From: Agrocybe praecox
Lineage: Eukaryota > Basidiomycota > Agaricomycetes > Agaricales > Agrocybaceae
Assembly: GCA_964017145.1 (NCBI GenBank)
Contig: OZ024841.1
Coordinates: 2,046,001-2,110,000 of the forward strand
Direction: 5' to 3'
DNA: 64,000 bases
Made by a program: the position numbers and the translations under genes. Shown in pieces: positions 1 to 9,640 of this stretch; the stretch's first letter is position 1; every line of letters starts with the position of its first letter. The notes under the pieces were generated by a model, which worked only from the letters and a program-made list of their open reading frames with translations, did no database searches and was not told where the DNA came from.

Positions 1-326
1 CACTGGCTATCCACAGTACGGGCCACCGCCTGACCGCCACACAACTTAGTGATGAGAAGAACAACTATCGAAGCTCGCGCTCAAGGAAGAGTCAAATTAT
101 CATCCATACTATTTCTTATTTCGCACGTAGATGGCTTACAAGAAGTTACAAAGACACATCACTTGTACTTTCACAAAGTTGAGTGACAATCTTCCAGGCT
201 TCCAGAGTTCTACGCAAAAGGAACGCCAGCATACAGCAGTCAGAGATGATGAGATTGGTCTTTGCTGGTGCCTCAAGGTACAAATCAATTGACCCAAGGC
301 GGCTTCATCCAACAAGGCAACTTACA
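1..326. repeat. Dispersed direct repeat, copy 1 (cut by window edge)
   Basis: This stretch matches 4853-5128 in the same orientation over nearly its whole length, with scattered substitutions. Shared blocks include the CACTGGCTATCCA start, the segment around GAGAAGAACAACTATCGAAG and the segment around GTCTTTGCTGG. Copy 1 carries about 65 bp (roughly 112-178) that copy 2 lacks. It ends next to the stop codon of the amidohydrolase gene. No intact protein is visible in either copy. It may be a decayed gene fragment or an unclassified mobile element. Confidence 0.8.
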
Positions 327-337
327 TGGAAGGTCTG

Positions 338-3012
338 TTACAATGTTCCGTACATGACTTCTCCGTCGATTACAGTCGCCTTGACTTTGGCTGATAGAAT
401 TTCATCCACAGGAACAGTCATGATATTTTTGTCGAGGATAACAAAATCGGCCTTCTTTCCAGCCGTGAGTGACCCGAGAGTATCTTCGGCAAAAGAAGCG
501 TAAGCAGCGTCAAGAGTCATTCCTTTCAGTGCTTGTTCTCGAGTAAGTCTCTGTTCGGGGAACCTGAGGTACGGTTTAGTTGGGAGTAATTCTAGATAGC
601 ATCATAGGAATAATCTGGGTGTGCTTACCATCCACCGGAACCATGGGGAGATGTTCCGTCTACTGATAACCTAGAAACAGCGGCGTAGAAACCTAGGAGT
701 GGATTTACCCCTTCGACGGGAAAATCGGACCCGAGAGGGAGTACGCCATGGGGAGATGCTCTGCATTATCGTTACCTGTCAGACGAAACAAGTACTTTCC
801 GATATCGTGATAATGACTCACTGGAGAAGGGTTTGATATACACACGTGCGTTTAATCCTATCCGGACCCTGTCGGAATGAGTTCACTAAGCTGCGAGGAA
901 TAGCAAAGATGCGACTCACCAAACGGGTTCGCGCATACCACATGTCTGACGTTCTTTGGGGGTACGAGAAAGGAGTCAGTGGAAAAAAGTGAATGAATGT
1001 TAGAAGTGGGGAAGGAAGACTGACGCCTGTGTGGGTTGGACACTTGCAATAACTGGAAGGGTGTAGAGTCTCATTATCAGGAAGATGGAGAAACAGATTG
1101 AAGAAAGAAAAGAGCCCACCTCCCAATCGTCCGATACGCTTCAGATCTTCAGAAGCGAAGATTTGGGCGTGTTCTATCCTAGGACGCCATGTCGAGACGT
1201 TTCCTCCTCTTTTCTCCAGTATTTCTTCGTATATATCAAGAATGACATGGTTGGCACGATCTCCAACGCAATGGATGTTCTAGCAGGAAATTCAACGATT
1301 GGTATCATTTTCGTATGGAACTGGAAAAGAAGACCGCATACAGTTTGCCATCCATCCTTCCAGAACTGTTCAACCAGCTTTTTGAGGTTCTCTGGACTGC
1401 TGACCATGAGCCCACTTGTCTCAGGTTTATCTGAATATGGCTTAAGGAGTGCTGCTCCCCAAGAACCTAGAGAACCTGTAATCACCCGTCACAATTTATC
1501 TGACTCGAATAGCGTCCAATTGCTTACCATCTGCGAATATCTTGACACCTCGCAAGTTAAGTCTACCATGTTTGCCGTAGTCGATCAAACGAGGGATTTT
1601 ATCACCCCAATATTCGTCCGAGGCAATGTAGCCCATGAGATAGAATCGGCTCTGCACTTATCCAATGAGTTGTATGTTACTATAAAGTGACGAGCAAGCA
1701 TACAGGTAGCTTTCCAGCATCTGCCATCCTATGCATGAATTTTGAGTATATGGAACATGTATCTCGAAATAAACACGCACTCTCGGTAGAACTTGATGTA
1801 TTCAGGTTTGGTGTCCGCGTCGTGGATAGAGGTTAGACCATAAGATAGAGCTTCCTTGATCGTCACGTCAAAAAAATTGGACATTTGTTCATGTGTCCAG
1901 AGCGGAATTGGGATTAGGTTGACAGCGTTGTCTACGAAGATACCTGGAAGTAACGACAGTTAGCAAATTCTATGTTAGAGACGAGTATGACGATCCGACA
2001 ATTACCTGTTGGCTTTCCTTCTTCGTCGCGTACTATCAACCCTCCATCCACTTTGTCTGGTAGATCAGGCATGAGCTCTAGGACGGCCGAAGATACCCAT
2101 CGAGCATGTCCATCCACACGACTAAGCAAGATGTAACGTCTTTTTAACAACGGGTCTTTGTCTAGATCACCCTGTTGTAAGCATTTTGAGTTAGTATTGA
2201 ATTTTTGTTCAGATATAAATTGTGGTTGCTTACCGCAGTAGGGAACTTTGTACCTTCCCAATGTTCCCATTTAGTTTGATCCCATCCCATTCCTTCGATC
2301 CAACGCGTCGAGTTTTTCTCAACATCGGGGTGGGATAGAATGTATGCTTTAATGCGGTCGATAACCTCTATATGCGTCGGTTAAAACGGTTTCCTGACCT
2401 CCAAGATACGATCATCAAGGGCACGCACTTACCATCGACAGATTTACTGCCCATCAGAGGTAATTGACGCATATACCCATTCTCAATAACGTGTGCGTGT
2501 GAGTCTATGGAATTTAGCAGCTAAGCTGGGCTGATGGATAGGTCAAAGAGAGAGAAGTGGCTTACCCGTGAGCCCTGGCAGTACCACAGCACCCTCCTCT
2601 ACTTCAATGACCTTCCTCCCGCGCGACTGTATTGTCTTCAACAACCAAGCAGGGAGAACACTTTCAAGGCCATCCAAATACTTTGAAGTATACGTCAGAT
2701 CTGCTATATGAGACGTGATTATTCGACCAGGTCAATTGGGAGTTCGACGCCTGAACTAAGTTCGTACTTACTGTAATACCCCACATCAACGATATTCGAC
2801 CCTTGTACCGATATACATTCTACACGAGGGTGGGTAGGGTCCACCGTGTATATTCCCCGAGACTTTGAGCAGACGATGTACGATTTCGCGTAATGCTGGT
2901 TCAGAAATATGACTCCAGACACGCTTAACGCGATTCCAAGGAACCAACTTCGCGTGACATGAGCTGCACTCGTACGAGGTTGGTCTTTTCGAGCTGTTTT
3001 CGCGGACTTCAT
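338..3012 (-). CDS. YtcJ-like amidohydrolase with N-terminal membrane anchor
   Basis: Predicted metal-dependent amidohydrolase of the Amidohydro_3/YtcJ group; the substrate cannot be told from sequence. The ATG at 3012 opens an exon with a basic N-terminus, one hydrophobic segment (about residues 22-38, WFLGIALSVSGVIFL) and then the usual opening beta-strands. Later exons show the family blocks RVDGHARWVSS, DGSLGSWGAALL, IGDRANHVILDIYEE, RIEHAQIFASED, a PLGSDFPVEGVNPLLG-type segment, and the C-terminal block AYASFAEDTLGSLTAGKKAD followed by FVILDKNIMTVPVDEILSAK. The stop is at 338. At least seven introns interrupt it, so no single reading frame covers it. It seems intact. The hydrophobic segment suggests membrane anchoring or entry into the secretory pathway, which is inference. 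The next gene upstream is an alpha/beta hydrolase on the same strand. Confidence 0.88.
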
Positions 3013-3304
3013 GACTGAGGGTGTTTTCTGCTACTCCTTTGAGGAGACCTTATTTTATTTATTTATTTCTTGTCAATTTAGGTGAGGAGACCTTATACAG
3101 AACGAGGAAGAAGGAAGGCAAGGAACTTGAGGGTGCGCCACAACTCGCGGTTAGCCTAATTAGCTGAGCGAACGGCAATCACGGTCCGGCGAAACATCAC
3201 TATAAATAAATTTATGGACTTCATCGTTCGTCAATTAATGGATCAAAAGTCGTACGTATTTCGAATTTTGAGAGAGATACAATATTAGCAACATCTGAGT
3301 ACTC
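3013..3304. other. Intergenic: amidohydrolase promoter region
   Basis: About 290 bp between two same-strand genes. It holds a short direct repeat, GAGGAGACCTTAT, near 3041 and again near 3084, bracketing a T-rich stretch with TTTATTTATTTATTT. Nothing else is recognisable. Confidence 0.5.
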
Positions 3305-4662
3305 TCATCCACTGATACATTCAATAATAGCATCCCATGTTTTCTCAGGATTCTCCCACATTGACTAATGAATCAAACAGCTGCATCAGAATCGACGAAT
3401 CAAAAAAAAAACCTCATCCAAATTGACACTCACAAAATGATTGGCTACTTCTTGTACACAACTCCGTATCTTCAACTCTTCCTCACTACCACCAACTGAT
3501 AGCTCTTTTGCTTTATCCTGAATGTACCACGTCCCATAAATCACGTTCCACACCGATTCGTCCCCATAGAGGTGATAAAAACCTGTATCCTTCCACAATT
3601 TTCTGACATTCCTATCGAACAAAGCTTTCATCATCTGCCTGTTCGTCACCGGCAAGAACTCCGCTTCTATCATCTTCGTATCATAGGGATTCCCTGCGGT
3701 GGCATCCATCATCGACGCCAGGTCTTCTTGAGATATCGTGTCCAGCGTGAATTTCTTGGATAGGTCAGCAGATTTCCAGTGATAAAGGAGAGAGTCAACG
3801 TTATGTGTTGGGTCATTTCCGTGCTTATAATAGCTAGAGACCTGTAATATTTATATATACATGGGTAAACATTCGGAGAAGAAAATACGATGTACTACAT
3901 ACCCATTTCACAAAAACTGGCCATATATTTTCTGGCGCAACCGACTGGTCCCACAATGGTACATACGACTTTGGCGGCTCTGGAGCTCCCACAGTCTGGC
4001 ATGGAAGATCTATTCAATTGAGTTATGAATAAGTCAATGAAGCAAGTATGGCGCATACCCCACATAAGGAATCCAGTCACATACTTCTGCACCTTCTCCC
4101 TCACCTCATGCTCCAGGACATCAATGCAAGCCGCCAAAGAAAGCATGTAAATATTCCCGAGGGACCACCCGCCCACTGTGATCCCACCCTTCTTAGTCTT
4201 AGCCCCAAGTTCCCGCACCGGACTCGGCGCAGGTATAGCGCATTGCTCAATAACGCCACAGACAAACTTCGCAAGGCCAACTCCTTGATCCTGGAGGAGC
4301 GCAAACCTCTCTTGATCATCCCCAGAAGTGATGACCTTATTCTCGGAATCAGAGAACGGCGTCGTTCCTGGGTATTCGCGTCGGTTTATACAGATCAATC
4401 GCATGTTCTTGGATGGTGCAATGAGGAGGAGGCGCTGGAACGTGCCTACGAAGATGTATACGTTTAGTATTAATTTGTGTGCATGAAATACCTGGCATGG
4501 AGCTATGATGCACCAGGAAAGTAGATAGTAATACTACTCACCACTATGAAACGAATGCCCATGAATCAAGATAAGGGTATGATAGTCCGACACTGCACCA
4601 TGCGGGACGCCGCTGTCGGTGTAGAAATAATGCAATTGGTCGTTTACTGCGATGGTGGGCAT
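3305..4662 (-). CDS. Alpha/beta hydrolase fold protein
   Basis: Predicted serine hydrolase; substrate unknown. The first exon reads MPTIAVNDQLHYFYTDSG and then LILIHGHSFHSG, which supplies the beta-strand and HG oxyanion element. The next exon has INRREYPGTTPF and the nucleophile elbow GGWSLGN (G-x-S-x-G). Later exons carry the lid and C-terminal half (DLASMMDATAGNPYDTK, DRNVRKLWKDTGFYHLYGDES). The last exon reads WENPEKTWDAIIECISG and stops at 3305. I chose the ATG at 4662 because related fungal proteins begin MPT(I/V)xVND; an in-frame ATG at 4728 would add 22 residues. The acid and histidine of the triad could not be placed by eye. It is intact and multi-exon. Confidence 0.85.
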
Positions 4663-4852
4663 ACTCGAGTTTCTCCTTAGTGGTTGGAGAATGGGAACTT
4701 GATGAGGGGAAGAAACGAAACAGGACACGATATATAGTTTTAATTCGTGAAGCTCGTTGAGGATCAGTCAAATAGTCTGTAGACCTGAGCGAATTCTAAA
4801 TACTACTTCTGATAACTCAACTCAGATCATCAAGCTGGTGGGAAGGGACGTA

Positions 4853-5128
4853 CACTGGCTATCCATCGTAAGGGCTCCATCGTAAGGGCCACCGCCTGAC
4901 CGCCACACAACTTATTGATGAGAAGAACAACTATCGAAGCTCGCGCCCAAGGAACAGTCAAATTACCATCCATACTATTGTTGAGTGGCAATCTTTCAGG
5001 CTTCCAGAGTTTTACGCAGAAGAAACGCCAGCATACTGTAGTCAGAGATAACGAGATTGGTCTTTGCTGGCGCCTCAAGGTACGAATCAACTCAAGCCGG
5101 CTTCATCCAACGTTCAAGGCAACTTACA
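4853..5128. repeat. Dispersed direct repeat, copy 2
   Basis: Second copy of the sequence at 1-326, same orientation, lying between the start of the alpha/beta hydrolase gene and the end of the cytidylyltransferase gene. It lacks the ~65 bp present in copy 1. Near its left end a 14 bp unit (TCCATCGTAAGGGC in one register) is duplicated in tandem, which is absent from copy 1. Coding signal is not convincing in either copy. Confidence 0.8.
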
Positions 5129-5317
5129 ATTACAAAATTCTTATTCGTTCAGTAGTATAATATCGATCCCTAATTAGTATTTCTTCAGTACTTGTTTATG
5201 TTGCTATTCTCTTGAGAAAGAAGAGGAGGGCCAGGCGAGCAAACACGCCAATCTAAAGAATTATTCACCAGTTATAATCTTCCGTTCCCGAGCAGAAATC
5301 CATCTCTTCGAGTAGCG

Positions 5318-6692
5318 CTAAGCGTACGTAACCTGCTTCAGCGCATCTCCAGGGCTTAACAATGTCGGACTCCCATTAGTCGGGCTCCCACTTCTGCTTG
5401 CTCTCCTGCTCTGACCATCGTAGTCGCTGCCTTCCGCCCTCAGCTCCGAGTGACCCATCTTGGTTAGCTTCTCGTCAAAGTCCCGATTGCGGTACCCTGA
5501 CACGATACGCTCGAGCAGCTCCGAGGTCGACACGCCAGGCGTGCGTCTCGTAGGGATGAATTTGCCTTTTGTGAGGAGAATAATCAAGATATCGACTGGT
5601 GTAAATGATGTAATTCGCACTTACCCTGAGTCTTCACATAACCGTACACATCATCGAGTCCCGGACTCGCGTAGGCCTCTTCGTCGTGGGCGACATAATC
5701 GATCTGGTATTTATCGATGAACGCCTCGTCGATCACCCAGGGCGCCTCCGCGACGACCTCGTCCACCCATCGGCAGTGTCGGACAGCTTCTAGTCGTTCG
5801 GCGTGTCCCATCACTGTACGGGCCTTGTGTGACCATACTTGCTCATCCGAGTTCACGCCGACAAGGAGGTATACAGAGGGGAAGGACAGCTTGGCCTGGC
5901 GTAGTTGGAGGGCATGACTAGATAGAGGAGGTTGGTAGGAATCAAAATTAAAAAAAGGAGATCATACCCGAAATGGAAGAGATCGTAAACGCCTGTTAGG
6001 ATCATCATGTGATTAAGAATAGAACAAGATAAAATGTAAGTGACGTAGTAGGACTCGGAGGAGGTGGGGTTGAGCAGGGATTAGATTGGATTGACGGACT
6101 CACCATCGGCGTAGATGCGAACAGGACGGTCTGTGGGTGGAGGGTTAATCTTGTAATGCCGATGATCTTCCCCTTGGACGGCTTTAGCGACGAACGTTCG
6201 AATGTCATTAGGGGTCAGTGCTGCTGGGTTGAACGCCTCCTTTGTTGCTTCTGGGACTGCTGGCTCCTCAGTAACGAGCAAAGGGGTGGCCGTGGTGTTG
6301 ACTGGTGGTGAGATGAAGACTGGGAGATGTGAATTTGGGTTTGTGGGGCGCATGTTGGGTGAAAGCGGATTGAGAGGCTCTGCTGCGGGGGTTGTACTGG
6401 TTGGGGTATTGAGGGTGGAGAGAGAGGATGAGGAGTGATGATGAGATATCTTGACGGACTGTTCTAGTGCAGCAGTGCTTGACTCTATGTCGCCGTCGTA
6501 AGTTGGAGAGTCTACGCTGTCGTCGTCGTCGAGGAGGTGATGGTGCTTTGTCCGTGATTGTCTTAGATGAGAGGAGCGTCCAAGGGCTGGTGAATTTCCA
6601 TGCCGAGTTATTCCTATCGGACCAGACGCGGCTGGATTTCCGTCGTCAGTCAAGGGGTCGTTATCCTCCTCCGATCTATATAACATGGTCAT
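5318..6692 (-). CDS. PCT1: Choline-phosphate cytidylyltransferase
   Basis: Makes CDP-choline from CTP and phosphocholine, the usual rate-setting step of the Kennedy pathway to phosphatidylcholine. It is expected at nuclear and ER membranes. The ATG at 6692 opens a ~190-residue low-complexity N-terminus rich in Ser, Pro, Thr and His. The catalytic domain follows across several exons: RPVRIYADG, VYDLFHFGHALQLRQAK with the HxGH nucleotidyl-transfer motif, LLVGVNSDEQVWSHKA, RTVMGHAERLEAVRHCRWVD, APWVIDEAFIDKYQIDYVAH, DDVYGYVKTQGK and the second signature RTPGVSTSELLERIV. The tail is Ser/Gly-rich and ends at 5318. All catalytic motifs are present. A long amphipathic membrane-binding helix like that of animal CCT is not obvious after the catalytic domain. 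Confidence 0.95.
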
Positions 6693-7652
6693 CTTCCTAT
6701 TTTATCTTTTTCTTCCAGCCTTAACTCACGCGTCGTACGCTGGAGAATCAACCACCTTTGGGTACTTTCCAAATGACCGCTTGCTGTGCAACGTCCGCGT
6801 CCGGCTGGCTTCCACAGACATTTCGTTCCAGCGGGAAAGGAGGAAAAAAATTGGGGCATCTGTCACACCATGTCACGTAAATATCCTTGGCGTCAAATTC
6901 TTTTTTTCCACGCCCCCCGGATTCTCGGCCTGATCGCCCCGATCCCCCACCTCCATGCCTTGGCCTGTTTGTCTTTCTTGAACACTTCAACTTTCAACTT
7001 CCCACTAGCGTTCTATTACAGAGGTGGAAATAGAAGACAGATATCCCATCAAGGCAAATAGTGATGATTCCGGCTTCCGGAAATATCTTGATTATGATTT
7101 ATCAGATTTATCATCATCGAAGATAAGCGCCCAATGACCACCTCTTCGGTACTGAATACTATGTCACTAGGCCAAAAATACCGTTCTGCTCAACTATACT
7201 AGGTTAATACATGATTTCCGTTGAAACTTCCAGGATTTTAAATAACAGTAAATCTTTCAGGAGCAAACCAACACAGTGCAGATTGCCAGGTAAGTATTCG
7301 TTGGAACGTAGTTGGTGGTTCGAGTTTGTGAATCATTAATTATCAGACACGTCGCGTCTCATGCTAACTTATGACAGTAATATTCAGAAAGTTCAAGCGT
7401 TAGAGAAGTTGGATATTTGCTTCAAGAAATTATATGACAAATGAAAATAGGTAATACAAGGGTTATGAAGTATATCTGGTGAATGAGATAGACAACAAGG
7501 GGTAAATCGATAACATGCTACCAGTCGCATATTTGAGAACGTGCGAAAGGTTGATGAATTTTGGGTGTGTGTTTATATACGGTCTTCTAGAGCATGTCTT
7601 GGCTTCGGTTTCATACGAGATTTCAAAGTGGCTTGATTGACAGACACCCATT
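6693..7652. other. Intergenic: PCT1 promoter side and P1 3' side
   Basis: Roughly 960 bp with no convincing gene. Short open frames on both strands at 6685-7061 lack family resemblance or consistent splice structure. The part next to 6692 should contain the PCT1 promoter, and the part next to 7653 the 3' UTR of paralogue P1. Confidence 0.5.
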
Positions 7653-8635
7653 TCAAACTATCGCGAATATTTTTCTGTCCCTCCTGTCCATCCGCTCCAT
7701 CCGCTCCTGCCGCTGAGACCTTAACTCAGCGGCGCTATACGTGCGCGAAGTACTAAAGGCGGTCGAAAAGGCATTGAGCCTTGCAAGTGTTCGACGATTG
7801 GACCTGATAGGCGCGCCACCAGTTGGCACAGAATCCGCAGACCTGGGAGATAGGGAGTCAACGGTATGCACATTTTGTTTAGATGATTGAGCTAAAAGCG
7901 CGAATAAGCATCGAGAAACATGCATGGTATAATAAACTTAAAACAGTCAATGAAACAAATATACTGACCCTCTTTGATGTTAGGGCCAGCTACTGATGGC
8001 TTTTCAGTAGCAGCACCGGTATCTTCGAGATTAACTCTGCGCCTCTTTATGGGTCGCTCTTGTGGTGAGATAGTTTCGGCACCATTTTCAATTTCTGTTT
8101 GGTCTCCGAGGGGTAGGGGAGCGGGTATAGGTGAAGGTATAATAGCAGAAACAGAAGTATGCGAGGAACGGTTTGGAGAACGTGGGGTTCCCTGTATAGA
8201 CACAAGAGACTTCTTCACATTGCTGTTGCATGTGTTGATGCAGTCGAAAAGGGTGTTGATACCGGCAAGTATCTCAGTCTTGGCCTCTCGTACTCCTATA
8301 GATATTGACTCCGTCAAAGTCTCGTTAATCCTACAATGGCATTGTTGTTGGGTGGATTCCTTCCCATTCTGATCTATAACGTCCGATTCCGGGCGCTTAT
8401 CATCCGTCACGGTTCCTTGGCCCTGAGCTGCTCCCATCGCATCCATGCGCAGAGTCAGGCTTAATAGGACTCCCATCATCTCCCTCTGCATGCGTACCAC
8501 CTCTGTCTGCATTTTAGTCAACTCATCCACGCGTGCCATGGCCGGGCGCAGGATATTCAACATGTTCTGCTGTTGTTCTCGTTCTCGGGCCATGTTATTA
8601 TCGTGTACGCTGGTGGACCCTTGGACGCTGGTCAT
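7653..8635 (-). CDS. Paralogue P1: Met-rich helix nuclear-type protein
   Basis: No known function recognised; member of the five-gene family described here. Exon 1 (8635-7969) and exon 2 (7891-7653) join through a 77 bp phase-1 intron to give about 301 residues. The ATG at 8635 is supported by P3 and P4, whose N-termini align (short Ser-rich lead, then AREREQQQNMLNILRPAM). The conserved core follows: ARVDELTKMQTEVVRMQREM, MGVLLSLTLRMDAM. Then come QCHCRINETLTESIS with its Cys-x-Cys pair and KTEILAGINTLFDCIN. A basic patch PIKRRRVNLED lies shortly before the intron and looks like a nuclear localisation signal. Exon 2 ends in an Arg/Met-rich tail (RQERMERMDRRDRK). It is the only member on the minus strand and has no ARID-like region. 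Confidence 0.72.
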
Positions 8636-9640
8636 ATTTTGGGGATGCACGTTTGGATCTGAAGTAAAGCTCCCGTTCGAGTAGAAGGGTGCTGTCAAGT
8701 CGTTCAAATTGGAAGAGCCGGCGGGCGCGACTCCGTTTCATCACATAGTATTTGTCACAGCTTGTGCACGTACGCGGGAGGTGCAAATCAATTTATATTC
8801 CACCCACCAAACAGGCAATCAATAAAACACTACGTGAGTAATAAATAAGTTTGTATTATGGTATACGTAGCCCAAGCTCACACCAGAGCACTAGAGTAGC
8901 GTAAAGAGAGGGTATCAACTGGTATCAACAAAACGCTTGTTATATGGGGATGAAATACAGAAGAAAAATTCGCAGGTAATACAGAGGACGAAAAAGAGGT
9001 TGTAGTACTGAAGAAAAAAAAGAAAATGACAAGTGTGAAAGAGAAGAAGGGACCGGAACAGATTCACATGTTGGCAAACGAGAAGAAGAAAAAAGAAAAA
9101 CAGAATGAATGAGCGACAATAACAGGATCCATATGATAGTACTATGAGAGAAAAGAATTGAACGGGAATAAATTATGTGCCCAAAGGTTTGAGTCGAAAA
9201 GGAGTAACATAGGGAACGAAAAAAGAACGAAAAGGTCTAATTCGTGATATTCGTGGGTAAAAGCGAGGAAAAAAGAAAAAGATGGTCTGAGACACTTGAA
9301 ATAGGGACTAGAAAAAAGAAAAGGAAATTCGTAAAAGGAATGAAAGTGGTCGTGGCACTCCATCGATAGCAGTCGAAGACCGATGACGATGATATTTTGG
9401 TGATGGTGGTGCTGGTGATGGTGAGAAGAAACCGGACACGGAACAAGAGAAAGAACGGACGGACGGAGATGAATGATATAGTGGTCGCCAAACTTGGAAG
9501 AGACACGAAGAAATTGGATGGGGTGAATGGAAGAACGTAACGAACGTGTGTGTGATAACCCAAGAAAAAAAGAAAATACTGGCCGAAGGACTGAAGCCCG
9601 AAAATCACGATCTCGTCGACGTTGTGATGCTATACCTCCT
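8636..9640. other. Intergenic with long purine-rich tract
   Basis: About 1 kb between the P1 start and the phosphatase stop, both on the minus strand. Between about 8930 and 9600 the plus strand is strongly purine-biased (repeated GAAAAAGAAAA-type runs), so the minus strand, which carries the neighbouring genes, is CT-rich. CT-rich blocks are common in fungal promoters, so this probably includes the P1 promoter and the phosphatase 3' UTR. Phe/Ser/His-rich open frames here come from the composition and look non-coding. Confidence 0.6.
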
